The notes: generated by a model from the letters alone, not told the origin. DNA of 24,002 nt from an uncultured Chlorobiota bacterium (GCA_947311265.1 CAMZKQ010000122.1:1-24002), one strand, 5' to 3'; counted from the stretch's first letter, positions 1 to 7,883 are shown. Made by a program: numbers and translations.

Positions 1-700
1 TACTTCCAAAAAAAACAATGGACTTGCCGAACATTTCGCCCTATGGAAACCCAGAGATGTCGTTTCTGGCGATTTTTACTGGATAAAAGAACACGATAAC
101 AAACTCTACTATATCGCAGCAGACTGTACAGGGCATGGCGTGCCAGGAGCATTCATGAGCATGCTTGGCATCTCATTTTTAGACGAAATAATCCTGCGGC
201 AAGAGATTACTCGCCCTGCAGATATTTTGGGCACACTTCGCCAGCAAATAAAACAATCCTTGGGGCAAACCGATGCTACATCTAAATCTAAAGACGGTAT
301 GGATATGGCCGTATGCGTTATCGACAAGACTAGCCTTATAATGGAATATTCAGGAGCTTACAACCCGCTCTACCTCATGCGAAACTCCAAATTAATAGAA
401 TATAAAGCCACCCGAAATCCCGTAGGGATATTTGTAAAAGAACGAGAGTTTGAAAACCATGAAATTCAACTCGAAAAAAATGATGTCTTTTACATCTTTT
501 CCGATGGCTTTATCGACCAATTCGGAGGACAAAAAGGGGCGAAATACAAAAGCCGAAATTTTAAGAATTTTCTTGTAAAAATCCATAACGAGCCAATTGC
601 CAAACAACTCAAAATTTTTGATGATGAATTTTTAAGTTGGGTAGGCAACAATTATAATCAGGTCGATGATATTCTTATTCTTGGTGTAAAAATCCTATAA
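1..700 (+). CDS. SpoIIE-family PP2C protein serine phosphatase, C-terminal part (5' end outside window)
   Basis: The reading frame is open from base 2 to the stop at 698-700, so the gene begins upstream and any ATG inside (for example at 140) is internal. About 232 residues are visible and they cover most of a SpoIIE/RsbU-type PP2C domain. The metal-binding motifs are seen in order: RDVVSGDFYW near the left edge, ADCTGHGVPGAFMS at about 118-160, DGMDMAVCVID at about 295-325, and FSDGFIDQFGG at about 499-531. In the family these Asp residues hold two Mn/Mg ions and the enzyme dephosphorylates Ser/Thr-phosphorylated partners such as anti-sigma-factor antagonists. In Bacteroidota such domains usually end long sensor proteins, but the sensor half lies outside the window. 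The next gene starts 7 nt after the stop, so the two may be co-transcribed. The family call is firm; the target is unknown. Confidence 0.93.
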   Translation, partial: TSKKNNGLAEHFALWKPRDVVSGDFYWIKEHDNKLYYIAADCTGHGVPGAFMSMLGISFLDEIILRQEITRPADILGTLRQQIKQSLGQTDATSKSKDGMDMAVCVIDKTSLIMEYSGAYNPLYLMRNSKLIEYKATRNPVGIFVKEREFENHEIQLEKNDVFYIFSDGFIDQFGGQKGAKYKSRNFKNFLVKIHNEPIAKQLKIFDDEFLSWVGNNYNQVDDILILGVKIL

Positions 701-707
701 AGGCAGC

Positions 708-1842
708 ATGAAAACGATATACTTACAACTCCTTTGGATACCCCTATTTTTCCTTTCCTGCGGAGGCAGTCAGGAGCCGAAAGTGGAAACAGAAAAACCG
801 CTAGTACCCATAAAAAATAGCTATGCCCAATTATTTTCAATGGAACGGGCTGGGAAATCCACAAAATTAACCATTTATGATAATAGCAAGACTGCGATTG
901 AAAGCTACTTACTTTTCCCAAGACAGGAAAAGCTGCCTAGCCAGCTCAGAAATAAGCTGATAATTAGAACGCCCATAAAAAAAAATAATTTGCTTATCGA
1001 CCACCCATATTGGCTTCTTAGGGCAACTCAAAATGGAACATAAAGTAGTTGGCATTTCAGGAAAAAACTATTTCTACAATGCCCAAATTAGAGCCAAAAT
1101 AAACGATAAAACGATTGCAGATGTAGGGGTAGAGCAAAGCGTTGATATTGAAAAAATTATTGGTTTAAAACCAGATATTGTTACCATATACGATATTTCT
1201 GGCGAAATGCAGAATGTAATACACCAACTTAGGCAGCACAAAATCCCAGTTCTATTAATAAACGAATATAGAGAAAATAGCCCGCTAGGGCAAGCCGAAT
1301 GGCTTAAAGTGTTTGGCTTACTTTTTAATAAGGAAGAACTTGCAGAGCAAATTTTTACTACAATTGATAGGGAATATCAACACACAAAAAAAATATCGAG
1401 TAAACAAGCCGAAAAACCTACGGTTTTAGTAAATATGCCATGGAAAGGCACTTGGTATATGGCAGGTGGGCAATCCAATATCTCTACAATAATTACCGAT
1501 GCCGGTGGCAATTTCCTTTGGAAAGATAGTCCTGAAAAACTAGCGAAACCACTAGATTTTGAGGCCGTTTTTGTGAAAGCAAATGAAGCCAAAATTTGGC
1601 TTAACCCCGGGGCTGCAAGCACACTTAGCGATATAATTGCCAATGATGCTCGGCTAGCCAATTTTTCGGCATTTAGCAGAGGGAATGTATTTGCCCGCAA
1701 TAAACGCTCGGCTAATTTAGCCAACGACTTCCTCGAAACGGGCATTGCTCGCCCCGATATTGTGTTAAAGGACTTAGCAAAAATTTTCCACCCAGCACTG
1801 TTGCCTAATTACGAGCTTTATTTTTACCAACAACTTTACTAG
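708..1842 (+). pseudogene. ABC transporter substrate-binding lipoprotein (class III, BtuF/FepB-like), frameshifted in an A9 run
   Basis: Two overlapping frames together encode one substrate-binding protein of cobalamin, haem or siderophore type. The first frame (708-1043) starts with a lipoprotein signal ending LFFLSC (Cys18) and runs into TPIKK at 969-983. It then leaves the family pattern and stops at 1043. The second frame carries the expected continuation IICLSTTHIGFLGQL at 985-1029, then VVGISG, IADVGVEQS, LKPDIVTIY, PLGQAEW and WYMAGG, to the stop at 1842. The break falls in the nine-A run at 977-985. With eight A the product would be about 377 residues, a normal family length. The gene is either broken or read by transcriptional slippage on the A run. 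A base-calling or assembly error is also possible. No permease or ATPase gene is adjacent, so the ligand cannot be assigned. Confidence 0.85.
977..985 (+). other. A9 homopolymer at the frameshift point
   Basis: Nine A lie between ccct-type codons for Pro-Ile and the codons for Ile-Ile-Cys-Leu-Ser. Removing one A joins the two frames of the lipoprotein exactly at the conserved family motif. A runs of this length are known sites of RNA polymerase slippage and also of sequencing error, so this tract decides whether the gene is functional. Confidence 0.85.
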
Positions 1843-1855
1843 GCATTCGATATGC

Positions 1856-2878
1856 TTAGCGTCTTAAAAATTGGAATTTTCCAATATTTTTTAATGCAAT
1901 ACCTGTGCCTCGGGCAACAGAGTGTAGGGGGTCTTCGGCTATATGAACAGGGATATTTGTTTTGTCGGTAAGGCGTTTGTCTAACCCTCGTAATAATGCA
2001 CCGCCGCCAGCAAGGTGGATTCCACTTTTGTAAATATCGGCATATAGCTCCGGTGGTGTTTGTTCCAAAACACTAAGAATTGCGGCTTCTACTTTGGCGA
2101 TAGATTTGTCCAAGCAATGGGCAATTTCTTGGTAAGAAACAGGGATTTCAACAGGAAGAGCAGTCATTTGGTGTGGCCCTCGAACAACAAAATCTTCAGG
2201 CGGGTCTTCTAGGTCTGCCAAAGCAGCACCTACATTTATTTTAATTGCTTCTGCTGTTCGCTCGCCAATTTTAATATTGTGCTGATGCCGCATATATTCT
2301 TGAATATCGAAAGTAAAGTCATCGCCAGCTATACGGATAGAGCGGTTGCAAACAATCCCGCCAAGGGAAATTACAGCAATTTCGGTTGTGCCCCCCCCGA
2401 TGTCAATAACCATGCTTCCTGCCGGGGCTTCAACATCGATACCAATACCAATGGCGGCGGCCATTGGTTCGTAAATCATATAGACCTCTCTTGCTCCGGC
2501 ACGCTCGGCAGAATCTCTTACTGCCATAATTTCTACTTCGGTACTGCCCGAGGGGATACAAATAACCATTTTTAATGATGGTGTTATAAATTTATTTTTA
2601 GAAGTACCCATTTTAATCATGCCTCTAATCATAAGTTCGGAGGCCTGAAAATCAGCAATAACACCATCTCGCAAAGGGCGAATGGTTTTAATACGGTCGT
2701 GTGTTTTGCCTTGCATCTGCCGGGCTTTTGTGCCGATGGCTATAAGTTTATCCGTAGTTTTATCAATGGCCACGATTGACGGCTCATCTACAACAATTTT
2801 GTCGTCTTGGATAATGATTGTGTTTGCCGTTCCTAAGTCAATTGCAATTTCCTTAGTTAAGAAGGAGAATAATCCCAT
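1856..2878 (-). CDS. mreB: Rod shape-determining protein MreB (actin-like)
   Basis: This is a 340-residue MreB, normal family length. It polymerises at the inner membrane and guides elongasome peptidoglycan synthesis. Seen in order: the N-terminal GLFSFLTKEIAIDLGTANT (phosphate 1 loop), the IRPLRDGVIADF segment, CIPSGSTEVE, VYMIYEPMAAAIGIGIDV, the phosphate 2 loop DIGGGTTE, and near the end HLAGGGALLRGLDKRL (adenosine region). The ATG at 2876-2878 gives the conserved N-terminus. In Bacteroidota mreB is normally followed by mreC, mreD, a PBP2 gene and rodA. Here its 3' end faces the convergent lipoprotein gene 13 nt away, so that operon is absent at this locus. An uninterrupted G8 run on the coding strand encodes the Gly-rich part of DIGGGTTE. 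Confidence 0.97.
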   Translation of the reverse strand: MGLFSFLTKEIAIDLGTANTIIIQDDKIVVDEPSIVAIDKTTDKLIAIGTKARQMQGKTHDRIKTIRPLRDGVIADFQASELMIRGMIKMGTSKNKFITPSLKMVICIPSGSTEVEIMAVRDSAERAGAREVYMIYEPMAAAIGIGIDVEAPAGSMVIDIGGGTTEIAVISLGGIVCNRSIRIAGDDFTFDIQEYMRHQHNIKIGERTAEAIKINVGAALADLEDPPEDFVVRGPHQMTALPVEIPVSYQEIAHCLDKSIAKVEAAILSVLEQTPPELYADIYKSGIHLAGGGALLRGLDKRLTDKTNIPVHIAEDPLHSVARGTGIALKNIGKFQFLRR

Positions 2879-3022
2879 TATGTATAATTAATTGTGAGCA
2901 AAAAAGCTCAATTATTGGTATAGTCTGTTGTAGTTATTTATTAGTGTTATAATTAATTTGTTTTTAGGGCGTTTTATACTTTAAAATGTCGTTTATGCAA
3001 ATAATTAACTTCTAATAAGATA

Positions 3023-3053
3023 CAAAACTAAACAATAAATACAGTTTATTAAA
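3023..3053 (-). promoter_or_regulatory. Candidate Bacteroidota promoter for mreB
   Basis: On the minus strand TAGTTTTG (3023-3030) matches the -7 consensus TAnnTTTG. TTTA (3050-3053) lies 19 nt upstream, one mismatch from the -33 TTTG. It would give a leader of roughly 140 nt. That leader contains a small hairpin (GAGC/GCTC around a T-rich loop, about 2896-2909) close to the start codon. The remaining part of 2879-3144 shows no gene. Confidence 0.4.
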
Positions 3054-3144
3054 TCTTATTTCATGTAAATGTTACATTTTTTATAAAATTTAACAATTTT
3101 TTGCGTTTTAATAACAAACGGAATGAATATTGCACTTCTAATTT

Positions 3145-4422
3145 TTACTTATTTTGCAAAAGGTCATAAAAAACTTGATGAATTGAAGGGCGAATATTTA
3201 GTTTATAAATTAATGAGTTTTCTCTTGTTGGGTTTACTCGGTTGGAGAGAAAGACAAAAAGCAGACCATTTTCAGGGTCTGCCCACACGAATGTCCCTGT
3301 GTAGCCGCCGTGCCCAAAACTAGCTGAGGAGGCCGAAATTGCACAAGACCCATTTTCTCTATTTTTTAGAAGGGGCTTATCAAAACCGAGTCCACGGCGA
3401 TTGCCATATTTAGGATACTGTACTTTTGTAAATTCGTTAAGCGTAGCTTTCGGAATGTAAATTTTGCCATCATAAACGCCTCCTTGTAAGTACATTTGCA
3501 TTACTTTGGCCAAATCATCGGCAGTAGAAAATAAACCTGCATTGCCAGAAATACCGCCCATTGTGGCTGCTCCTTCGTCGTGCACATAGCCGTGTAGTAA
3601 TTTTTTTCTGAATAGTTTATCGTTTTCTGTGGGTACAATTCTCGATAGTGGGAATTTTTCTTTGGGCTTATAACACAAGGTTTTTGCACCAAGTGGCTGG
3701 TAAAAATTTGTATTTAGATAGTCGATATAGCTTTCGCCTGATAAGTTTTCGATGAGTTGAGGGAAAATATAGAATACTAAGCCTGAGTATTTATATTTTT
3801 TTTCTTTTCGTAGTGCTGATTGCCTGATGGCTCTATAAATTTTTCTACGGAATTTACGACTTATATATAAGGTGTCGGATAATTTATAAGGAAACCTTTT
3901 GGAGGGCTTAGTGCGGACGTACTTTTTTTTGAAAGTGCCGTCTTTATTTTTGAGCATTTTCCAGTAGGGTATCCAAGGCTGTAGGCGGGCTTGGTGTGCT
4001 AGGGCTTCTCGCATTGTAAAATGCCTCTTGTCTGAACATCGAAATCGCCACCAGTAGTGGCTAAATTTTGTGTCTAGTTTTATTTTGCCTTCGCCGTGCA
4101 ATTTCATAAGGGCAGGCAAGGGGCCTATTATTTTTGTTACTGATGCCAAATCGTATAAGTCGGAGTTTTTTACAGGGGTAATGCTGTCGTATGTGTGTGT
4201 GCCATAGCTTTTATTGAAAAATATTTTGCCATCTTTTGCTGCAAATACCCGGCAGCCAGGAAAGGCTTTTGCCGAAATCCCGGCAAGGGCTATGGAGTCT
4301 ATTTTCTTGTGAAGCTGTGTAGAGTCAATGCCAATTTTGGAGGGGGATACATTTTTTAATTTTTGTGCATTTGCACAAAGTGTTAATAGTAAGGCAATTA
4401 ATGTTGTTGTAATTTTTCTCAT
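3145..4422 (-). CDS. Secreted serine hydrolase of the beta-lactamase / class C PBP fold
   Basis: This 425-residue protein has a type I signal peptide (about residues 1-19, ending CANA-Q). The active-site motif SVTK (Ser94, Lys97) is present, as is a KTG-equivalent HGGYTG (371-376). The second motif reads YSG (212-214), where YxN or YSD is usual. The stretches HDEGAATMGGISGNAGLFSTA (split over about 281-301) and FLSNRVNPT (391-399) are typical of the hydrolase half that Bacteroidota often fuse behind a GH3 beta-N-acetylglucosaminidase. Here it stands alone without the GH3 half. A function in cleaving cell-wall peptides or D-amino-acid substrates in the periplasm is inferred, not shown. It lies downstream of the symporter and DUF6150 genes on the same strand, separated from them by a hairpin terminator. 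Confidence 0.88.
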   Translation of the reverse strand: MRKITTTLIALLLTLCANAQKLKNVSPSKIGIDSTQLHKKIDSIALAGISAKAFPGCRVFAAKDGKIFFNKSYGTHTYDSITPVKNSDLYDLASVTKIIGPLPALMKLHGEGKIKLDTKFSHYWWRFRCSDKRHFTMREALAHQARLQPWIPYWKMLKNKDGTFKKKYVRTKPSKRFPYKLSDTLYISRKFRRKIYRAIRQSALRKEKKYKYSGLVFYIFPQLIENLSGESYIDYLNTNFYQPLGAKTLCYKPKEKFPLSRIVPTENDKLFRKKLLHGYVHDEGAATMGGISGNAGLFSTADDLAKVMQMYLQGGVYDGKIYIPKATLNEFTKVQYPKYGNRRGLGFDKPLLKNRENGSCAISASSASFGHGGYTGTFVWADPENGLLFVFLSNRVNPTRENSLIYKLNIRPSIHQVFYDLLQNK

Positions 4423-4457
4423 TGGTATATTGCAGGCTTAAAAATAGGCTTATAGGT

Positions 4458-4490
4458 AAAACGCAAGCGATGCTAGTTCGCTTGCGTTTT
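4458..4490 (-). terminator. Intrinsic terminator after the DUF6150 gene
   Basis: A 13-bp stem pairs 4458-4470 with 4478-4490 around a 7-nt loop. The core is CGCAAGCG/CGCTTGCG, followed by four T on the minus strand and five T on the plus strand. It sits about 50 nt past the DUF6150 stop and about 36 nt before the hydrolase start. It should therefore separate the symporter-DUF6150 transcript from the hydrolase at least partly. Confidence 0.7.
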
Positions 4491-4539
4491 TGTGTGATTT
4501 AATAATATTGTTGAATGCTTTGAATGTTTTTTTTTTATT

Positions 4540-4884
4540 TTAATATAGGAGGTGTTTTTTTGAGCTGTTTTTCCAGCCGGCTTGGGAGCTGTATTTTACA
4601 AAGTAAACTTTGAGGTCGGCTTGTGATTCGTAATCTACAAAGTAGATTTTTTTGTCGGCCTGCGAAGAATAGTTTACAAAAAACCAGTTGCCATCGCTGC
4701 TGGCTTGTGATTCGTAATCTACTTTATATACTTTTAAGTCGCATTGCGATTCGTATTTTACAACATATACTTTTATGTCGGCTTGGGAAGAGTAATCTAC
4801 CGAAAATATTTTTTGTGCCTGTATTGTGCTTACTGAAAACAGGGTAACTAGTGTTATTAATAATGCTTTGGTTAAAATTGTCAT
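4540..4884 (-). CDS. DUF6150-type small secreted repeat protein
   Basis: A 114-residue exported protein. The ATG at 4882-4884 is preferred because it begins directly at a signal peptide (hydrophobic to IQA-Q, about residue 23). A further in-frame ATG at 4918-4920 would add 12 polar residues before the signal. The mature part is almost entirely six repeats of about 13 residues with the pattern V-D/K-Y-x-S-Q-A-D-x-K-V-Y-F, ending in AGWKNSSKKHLLY. The pattern matches my recollection of the DUF6150 family, whose function is unknown. One repeat carries a two-residue insertion around SSDGNW. The gene follows the symporter gene by 64 nt on the same strand and is probably co-transcribed with it. Role unassigned. 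Confidence 0.8.
   Translation of the reverse strand: MTILTKALLITLVTLFSVSTIQAQKIFSVDYSSQADIKVYVVKYESQCDLKVYKVDYESQASSDGNWFFVNYSSQADKKIYFVDYESQADLKVYFVKYSSQAGWKNSSKKHLLY
4573..4800 (-). repeat. Six in-frame 39-bp repeats within the DUF6150 gene
   Basis: On the plus strand the anchor attcgtaatctac or a close variant recurs at 4587, 4626, 4665, 4710, 4749 and 4788. Four steps are exactly 39 nt and one is 45 nt. Each unit encodes one YxSQA repeat of about 13 residues. The DNA copies have diverged but keep register, so this is an old internal duplication kept for protein structure. Confidence 0.85.
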
Positions 4885-4948
4885 GGTTGTTGTTTTTGGG
4901 TTTATAACTGAATGTTGCAATTTAACTTTTTTTTTTTAGGATTCCAAA

Positions 4949-6406
4949 TTAGCCTTTTGCTTTTTCTTTGTGTCCTGAAAAAAGGAGTAGCCCAATAAAA
5001 GTTATTAGCCCATTGACGATAAGTAACTCGAAACCAAATTTATATCCCAAAAGTAAATCGACAGAAAATTTATTTAAGAAAAAACACAAGATAGGGGAGA
5101 GTAGGGCAATTATGGGGACGGCGGTGTCTAAGGTTTTTATTTTTGTAAATATACCAAAAGCAAATAAGCCAAGTAAGGGGCCATAGGTGTATGCTGCAAT
5201 TTTAAAAACGGCAGTTACTACGCTGTCGTCGTTAAAGCTATCGAAGAGGAGAATGACGAGGAAGATTAGAAATGAAAATCCGGCATGGACTATGTTTTTT
5301 TTTGTTTTTATTTTTTTTGAGTTGTTGCTGGGGTTAATGCCTAAAAAATCGACTACAAATGAGGTGGTCAGTGCGGTAAGTGCCGAATCGGCACTTGAAA
5401 ATGCGGCGGCTGTAATCCCGAGTAGGAAGATGATGCCTGCAAAAATAGAAAAATTATTTAGTGCCAACATGGGGTATAACTCATCGGAGCGGTTGGGTAG
5501 TGCTATCCCGAAGTGGTTGGCATACACGTAGAGTAGCACCCCGAGCGATAGGAAGAGTAAATTAACTGGTACGAGCGTGATGCTAAACCAAAGCATATTC
5601 TTTTTTGCGTCTTTAAGGCTTCTGCAAGTGAGGTTTTTTTGCATCATATCTTGGTCTAGCCCAGTCATTACTATGGCGATGAATGCACCTGCTATAAATT
5701 GTTTGTAGAAATTGTTGCCCACTCGCCAGTCCCACTCAAATAGCCCCGAAAGGGGGCTTTCTGCAATCACTTTTACTGTGCCAGAAATTGATAGGTTTAG
5801 CTGGTTAGCAATGAGGTAAATGCTTATTGCTGCTGAGGCTAGCATGAAAAAAGTTTGTAGGGTATCGGTCCATACTATTGTTTTTATACCTGCCCGGAAG
5901 GTGTACACCCAAATTAGGCTTATCGTGCTAAGAACGGTAACCCAAAAGGGAATGCCAAAGGCATCGAAAAAACCAATTTGTAACACCCCTGCGACTAAAA
6001 ATAGCCGAAATGAGGCGCCTATTACTCTGGAAATCAGAAAGAAAAATGCACCTGTTTTGTATGACCAAAAGCCAAAACGTTTTTCGAGGTAGCTGTAGAT
6101 GGACACTAAATTTAGCTTGTAATAAAGTGGCAAAAGTACGTTGGCAATTACAAAATAGCCTACAAGGTAGCCTAGTACCATCTGGAAATATTTGAATTCG
6201 GAATTACCGACTTCGCCGGGTACTGAAATAAATGTAACCCCTGAAAGTGAAGCGCCTATCATGCCAAATGCGACTAAAAACCATGGCGATTTTTTGTTGC
6301 CTGTAAAGAATGATGAGGCATCTGCTTTCCGGCTTGTAAGGTAGGAAATAAGGATAAGCACGGCAAAGTAGCTTGCGATTACGCTAAAAACGATTAATGG
6401 AGTCAT
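4949..6406 (-). CDS. Sodium:solute symporter (SSS family)
   Basis: A 485-residue inner-membrane protein with about 13 hydrophobic helices across its whole length, as expected for SSS transporters of the SglT/PutP type. Recognisable segments are the N-terminal ISYLTSRKADASSFFTGNKKSPW (in parts, about 20-42), the conserved GMIGASLSGVTFISVPGEVG region (about 48-67), TGLDQDMMQKNLTCRSL in the middle and the FSSADSALTALTTSFVVD signature near helix 9. It should couple sodium entry to uptake of an organic solute. The substrate cannot be read from sequence. The next gene (DUF6150) follows by 64 nt and a serine hydrolase lies beyond, so uptake of a wall-derived or peptide-related compound is possible, but this is inference only. 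Confidence 0.93.
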   Translation of the reverse strand: MTPLIVFSVIASYFAVLILISYLTSRKADASSFFTGNKKSPWFLVAFGMIGASLSGVTFISVPGEVGNSEFKYFQMVLGYLVGYFVIANVLLPLYYKLNLVSIYSYLEKRFGFWSYKTGAFFFLISRVIGASFRLFLVAGVLQIGFFDAFGIPFWVTVLSTISLIWVYTFRAGIKTIVWTDTLQTFFMLASAAISIYLIANQLNLSISGTVKVIAESPLSGLFEWDWRVGNNFYKQFIAGAFIAIVMTGLDQDMMQKNLTCRSLKDAKKNMLWFSITLVPVNLLFLSLGVLLYVYANHFGIALPNRSDELYPMLALNNFSIFAGIIFLLGITAAAFSSADSALTALTTSFVVDFLGINPSNNSKKIKTKKNIVHAGFSFLIFLVILLFDSFNDDSVVTAVFKIAAYTYGPLLGLFAFGIFTKIKTLDTAVPIIALLSPILCFFLNKFSVDLLLGYKFGFELLIVNGLITFIGLLLFSGHKEKAKG

Positions 6407-6710
6407 TGTGAATTTTATATTTTAGACAAAGGTATTAGAATTGGGCGGTTTATAAATATTTATTTATCAACAGGAGTTTTTTTTTACTGGTTTTTGTAAT
6501 GTCCTTATAATAAGAGTCTTACTGCTATTGTTTTAGGCTAAATAGATTTAAAATTTCTCTTTTTGCCTGATTATCAACAATATAATAAAAATAAAAGAGT
6601 TAAAGTAATATATAATTGCTATTTTTACAGTATTCGGTACAATTGTTATTTTTTCGATTACAGTTATACCTTAAAGTAAAATCTGAATAAAGCAATATAA
6701 ATTGTTAAAT
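6407..6710. other. Divergent intergenic region, symporter / PAS protein
   Basis: This AT-rich spacer of about 300 nt holds the symporter promoter on the minus strand. I see no convincing TAnnTTTG element on the plus strand for the PAS gene, no RNA gene and no plausible small ORF. Confidence 0.6.
6427..6456 (-). promoter_or_regulatory. Candidate promoter for the symporter gene
   Basis: On the minus strand TACCTTTG (6427-6434) is an exact TAnnTTTG -7 element, with TTTA (6453-6456) 18 nt upstream as a one-mismatch -33 element. It implies a leader of about 15 nt before the ATG at 6406. Confidence 0.5.
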
Positions 6711-7883
6711 ATGAATACTTCAAAAAAAATAAGGGAGGCAAAACCTTTACCTATAAAAATGAAAGTGCCTAGGCTTAAGAAATCGGCTAAAGAAAAATTT
6801 TCAGAACTGCTTTTAAATGCTTTTCCTGAATCTGTGTTTCTAATTACCAAGTCGGGGAAAATTGTTTATGTTGGCAAGCAAGTTGAATCTGCTTTTGGTC
6901 GAAATCCAAAGGATTTAGAGGGTGAAAATTTTTCAAATTTTGTGCTAAATACCGAGCTTGAAAGGATAAAAAGCAAGCTTAAACTTGTTTTTTCGGTGGG
7001 TGAAATTGCCCCTTTTCGTACAGAAATACTGGATACTAATAAACAGCCTGTACCTGTTCGTGTAAATGCTCGTAAATTAAAAAAAGGGGCTCATACTTAT
7101 GCACTTGTTACTTTACAAGATATTTCTAAAGTAATAAAAGCAGAGGAGCAACTGATTGAAGATAAGATACTTGAAGGTGAAATAGGGACCCTTAAATCAC
7201 TTCTTATAAAACAGCATGTTATTGACCTGAACGAGCAGGTGGAAGAAATTGAACGGCTTGCCGAGTTGATTTGTAAAAATACTCGAAAGCCACTTCTTGC
7301 CGATAGTTTTGCAAAAATGATAAAAACCTCGGCAACTTTGATTTCGGAGATTATTGTACGCATGCAGGATACTGCCCAGATAGAATCGTCGCAACTAATT
7401 GAGGGAGAGGCGGTTTTTAGCTTGAATGATTTAATTATGGATATTGCAAAAAGCTTTGCAGATGAAGCTTTTATAAAATACGATAATTTTTTTATTGCTA
7501 AAAAATCGCTTAATGATAATGATGCAGTAATTTATGCGGATAAATTTAATTTGAACAAGGTGTTTTCGATACTGATTAGGAGTGCTTTAAAAGCCACCAA
7601 AGGCGGCTCGGTCAGTTTTGGTTATAATTTCTTGGAAGAAAAAAGGGCATTGGAATTTTTTGTTACCGATACAGGCACTCCAATTTCGGAAAATACGCTT
7701 AACCTTTTTAAACTCTGTGAGCAAGATAATACGGATACGGAACGCTACCTAGAGTGTGTAAAGAAAGAATTGCCTGTAGCCAAATCAATAGTTAAACAAC
7801 TAGGCGGTAATCTTTTATACACTGTTGATAATCAAGATGGTAATACATTTTCTTTTGTAATTCCTTATACCAAAGGGGGCTAA
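6711..7883 (+). CDS. PAS-domain protein with degenerate histidine-kinase core
   Basis: The protein has 390 residues from the ATG at 6711; a TTG at 6702 would add three. A Lys-rich N-terminus leads into a PAS domain (about 33-140: SVFLITKSGKIVYVG and VTLQDISKV are typical), a helical linker and a C-terminal fold like HATPase_c (about 235-390). No H-box of the HExRxP type is visible; the only His in the linker (H169) is in KQHVIDL. The N-box reads FSILIRSALKAT, with Ile287 and Ser291 where ATP/Mg-binding Asn residues are expected. The G1 box keeps DTG (320-322) but continues TPIS. The G2 GxGLG motif is replaced by ELPVAKSIV. No membrane segments are seen. I infer a cytoplasmic pseudo-kinase or sensor working by contact. 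It converges on gldH with a 3-nt gap. Confidence 0.8.
   Translation: MNTSKKIREAKPLPIKMKVPRLKKSAKEKFSELLLNAFPESVFLITKSGKIVYVGKQVESAFGRNPKDLEGENFSNFVLNTELERIKSKLKLVFSVGEIAPFRTEILDTNKQPVPVRVNARKLKKGAHTYALVTLQDISKVIKAEEQLIEDKILEGEIGTLKSLLIKQHVIDLNEQVEEIERLAELICKNTRKPLLADSFAKMIKTSATLISEIIVRMQDTAQIESSQLIEGEAVFSLNDLIMDIAKSFADEAFIKYDNFFIAKKSLNDNDAVIYADKFNLNKVFSILIRSALKATKGGSVSFGYNFLEEKRALEFFVTDTGTPISENTLNLFKLCEQDNTDTERYLECVKKELPVAKSIVKQLGGNLLYTVDNQDGNTFSFVIPYTKGG

Noticed and set aside
2279..2575. 98-residue plus-strand ORF opposite mreB
   Set aside because: It is fully antisense to a well conserved mreB frame and has no recognisable motif.
3123..3323. Possible small plus-strand gene downstream of the serine hydrolase
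   Set aside because: Most of it overlaps the hydrolase 3' end in antisense and it has no family resemblance.
4573..4800. Possible CRISPR array from evenly spaced repeats
   Set aside because: The 39-bp units are contiguous coding repeats with no unique spacers and diverged copies; they encode the YxSQA repeats.
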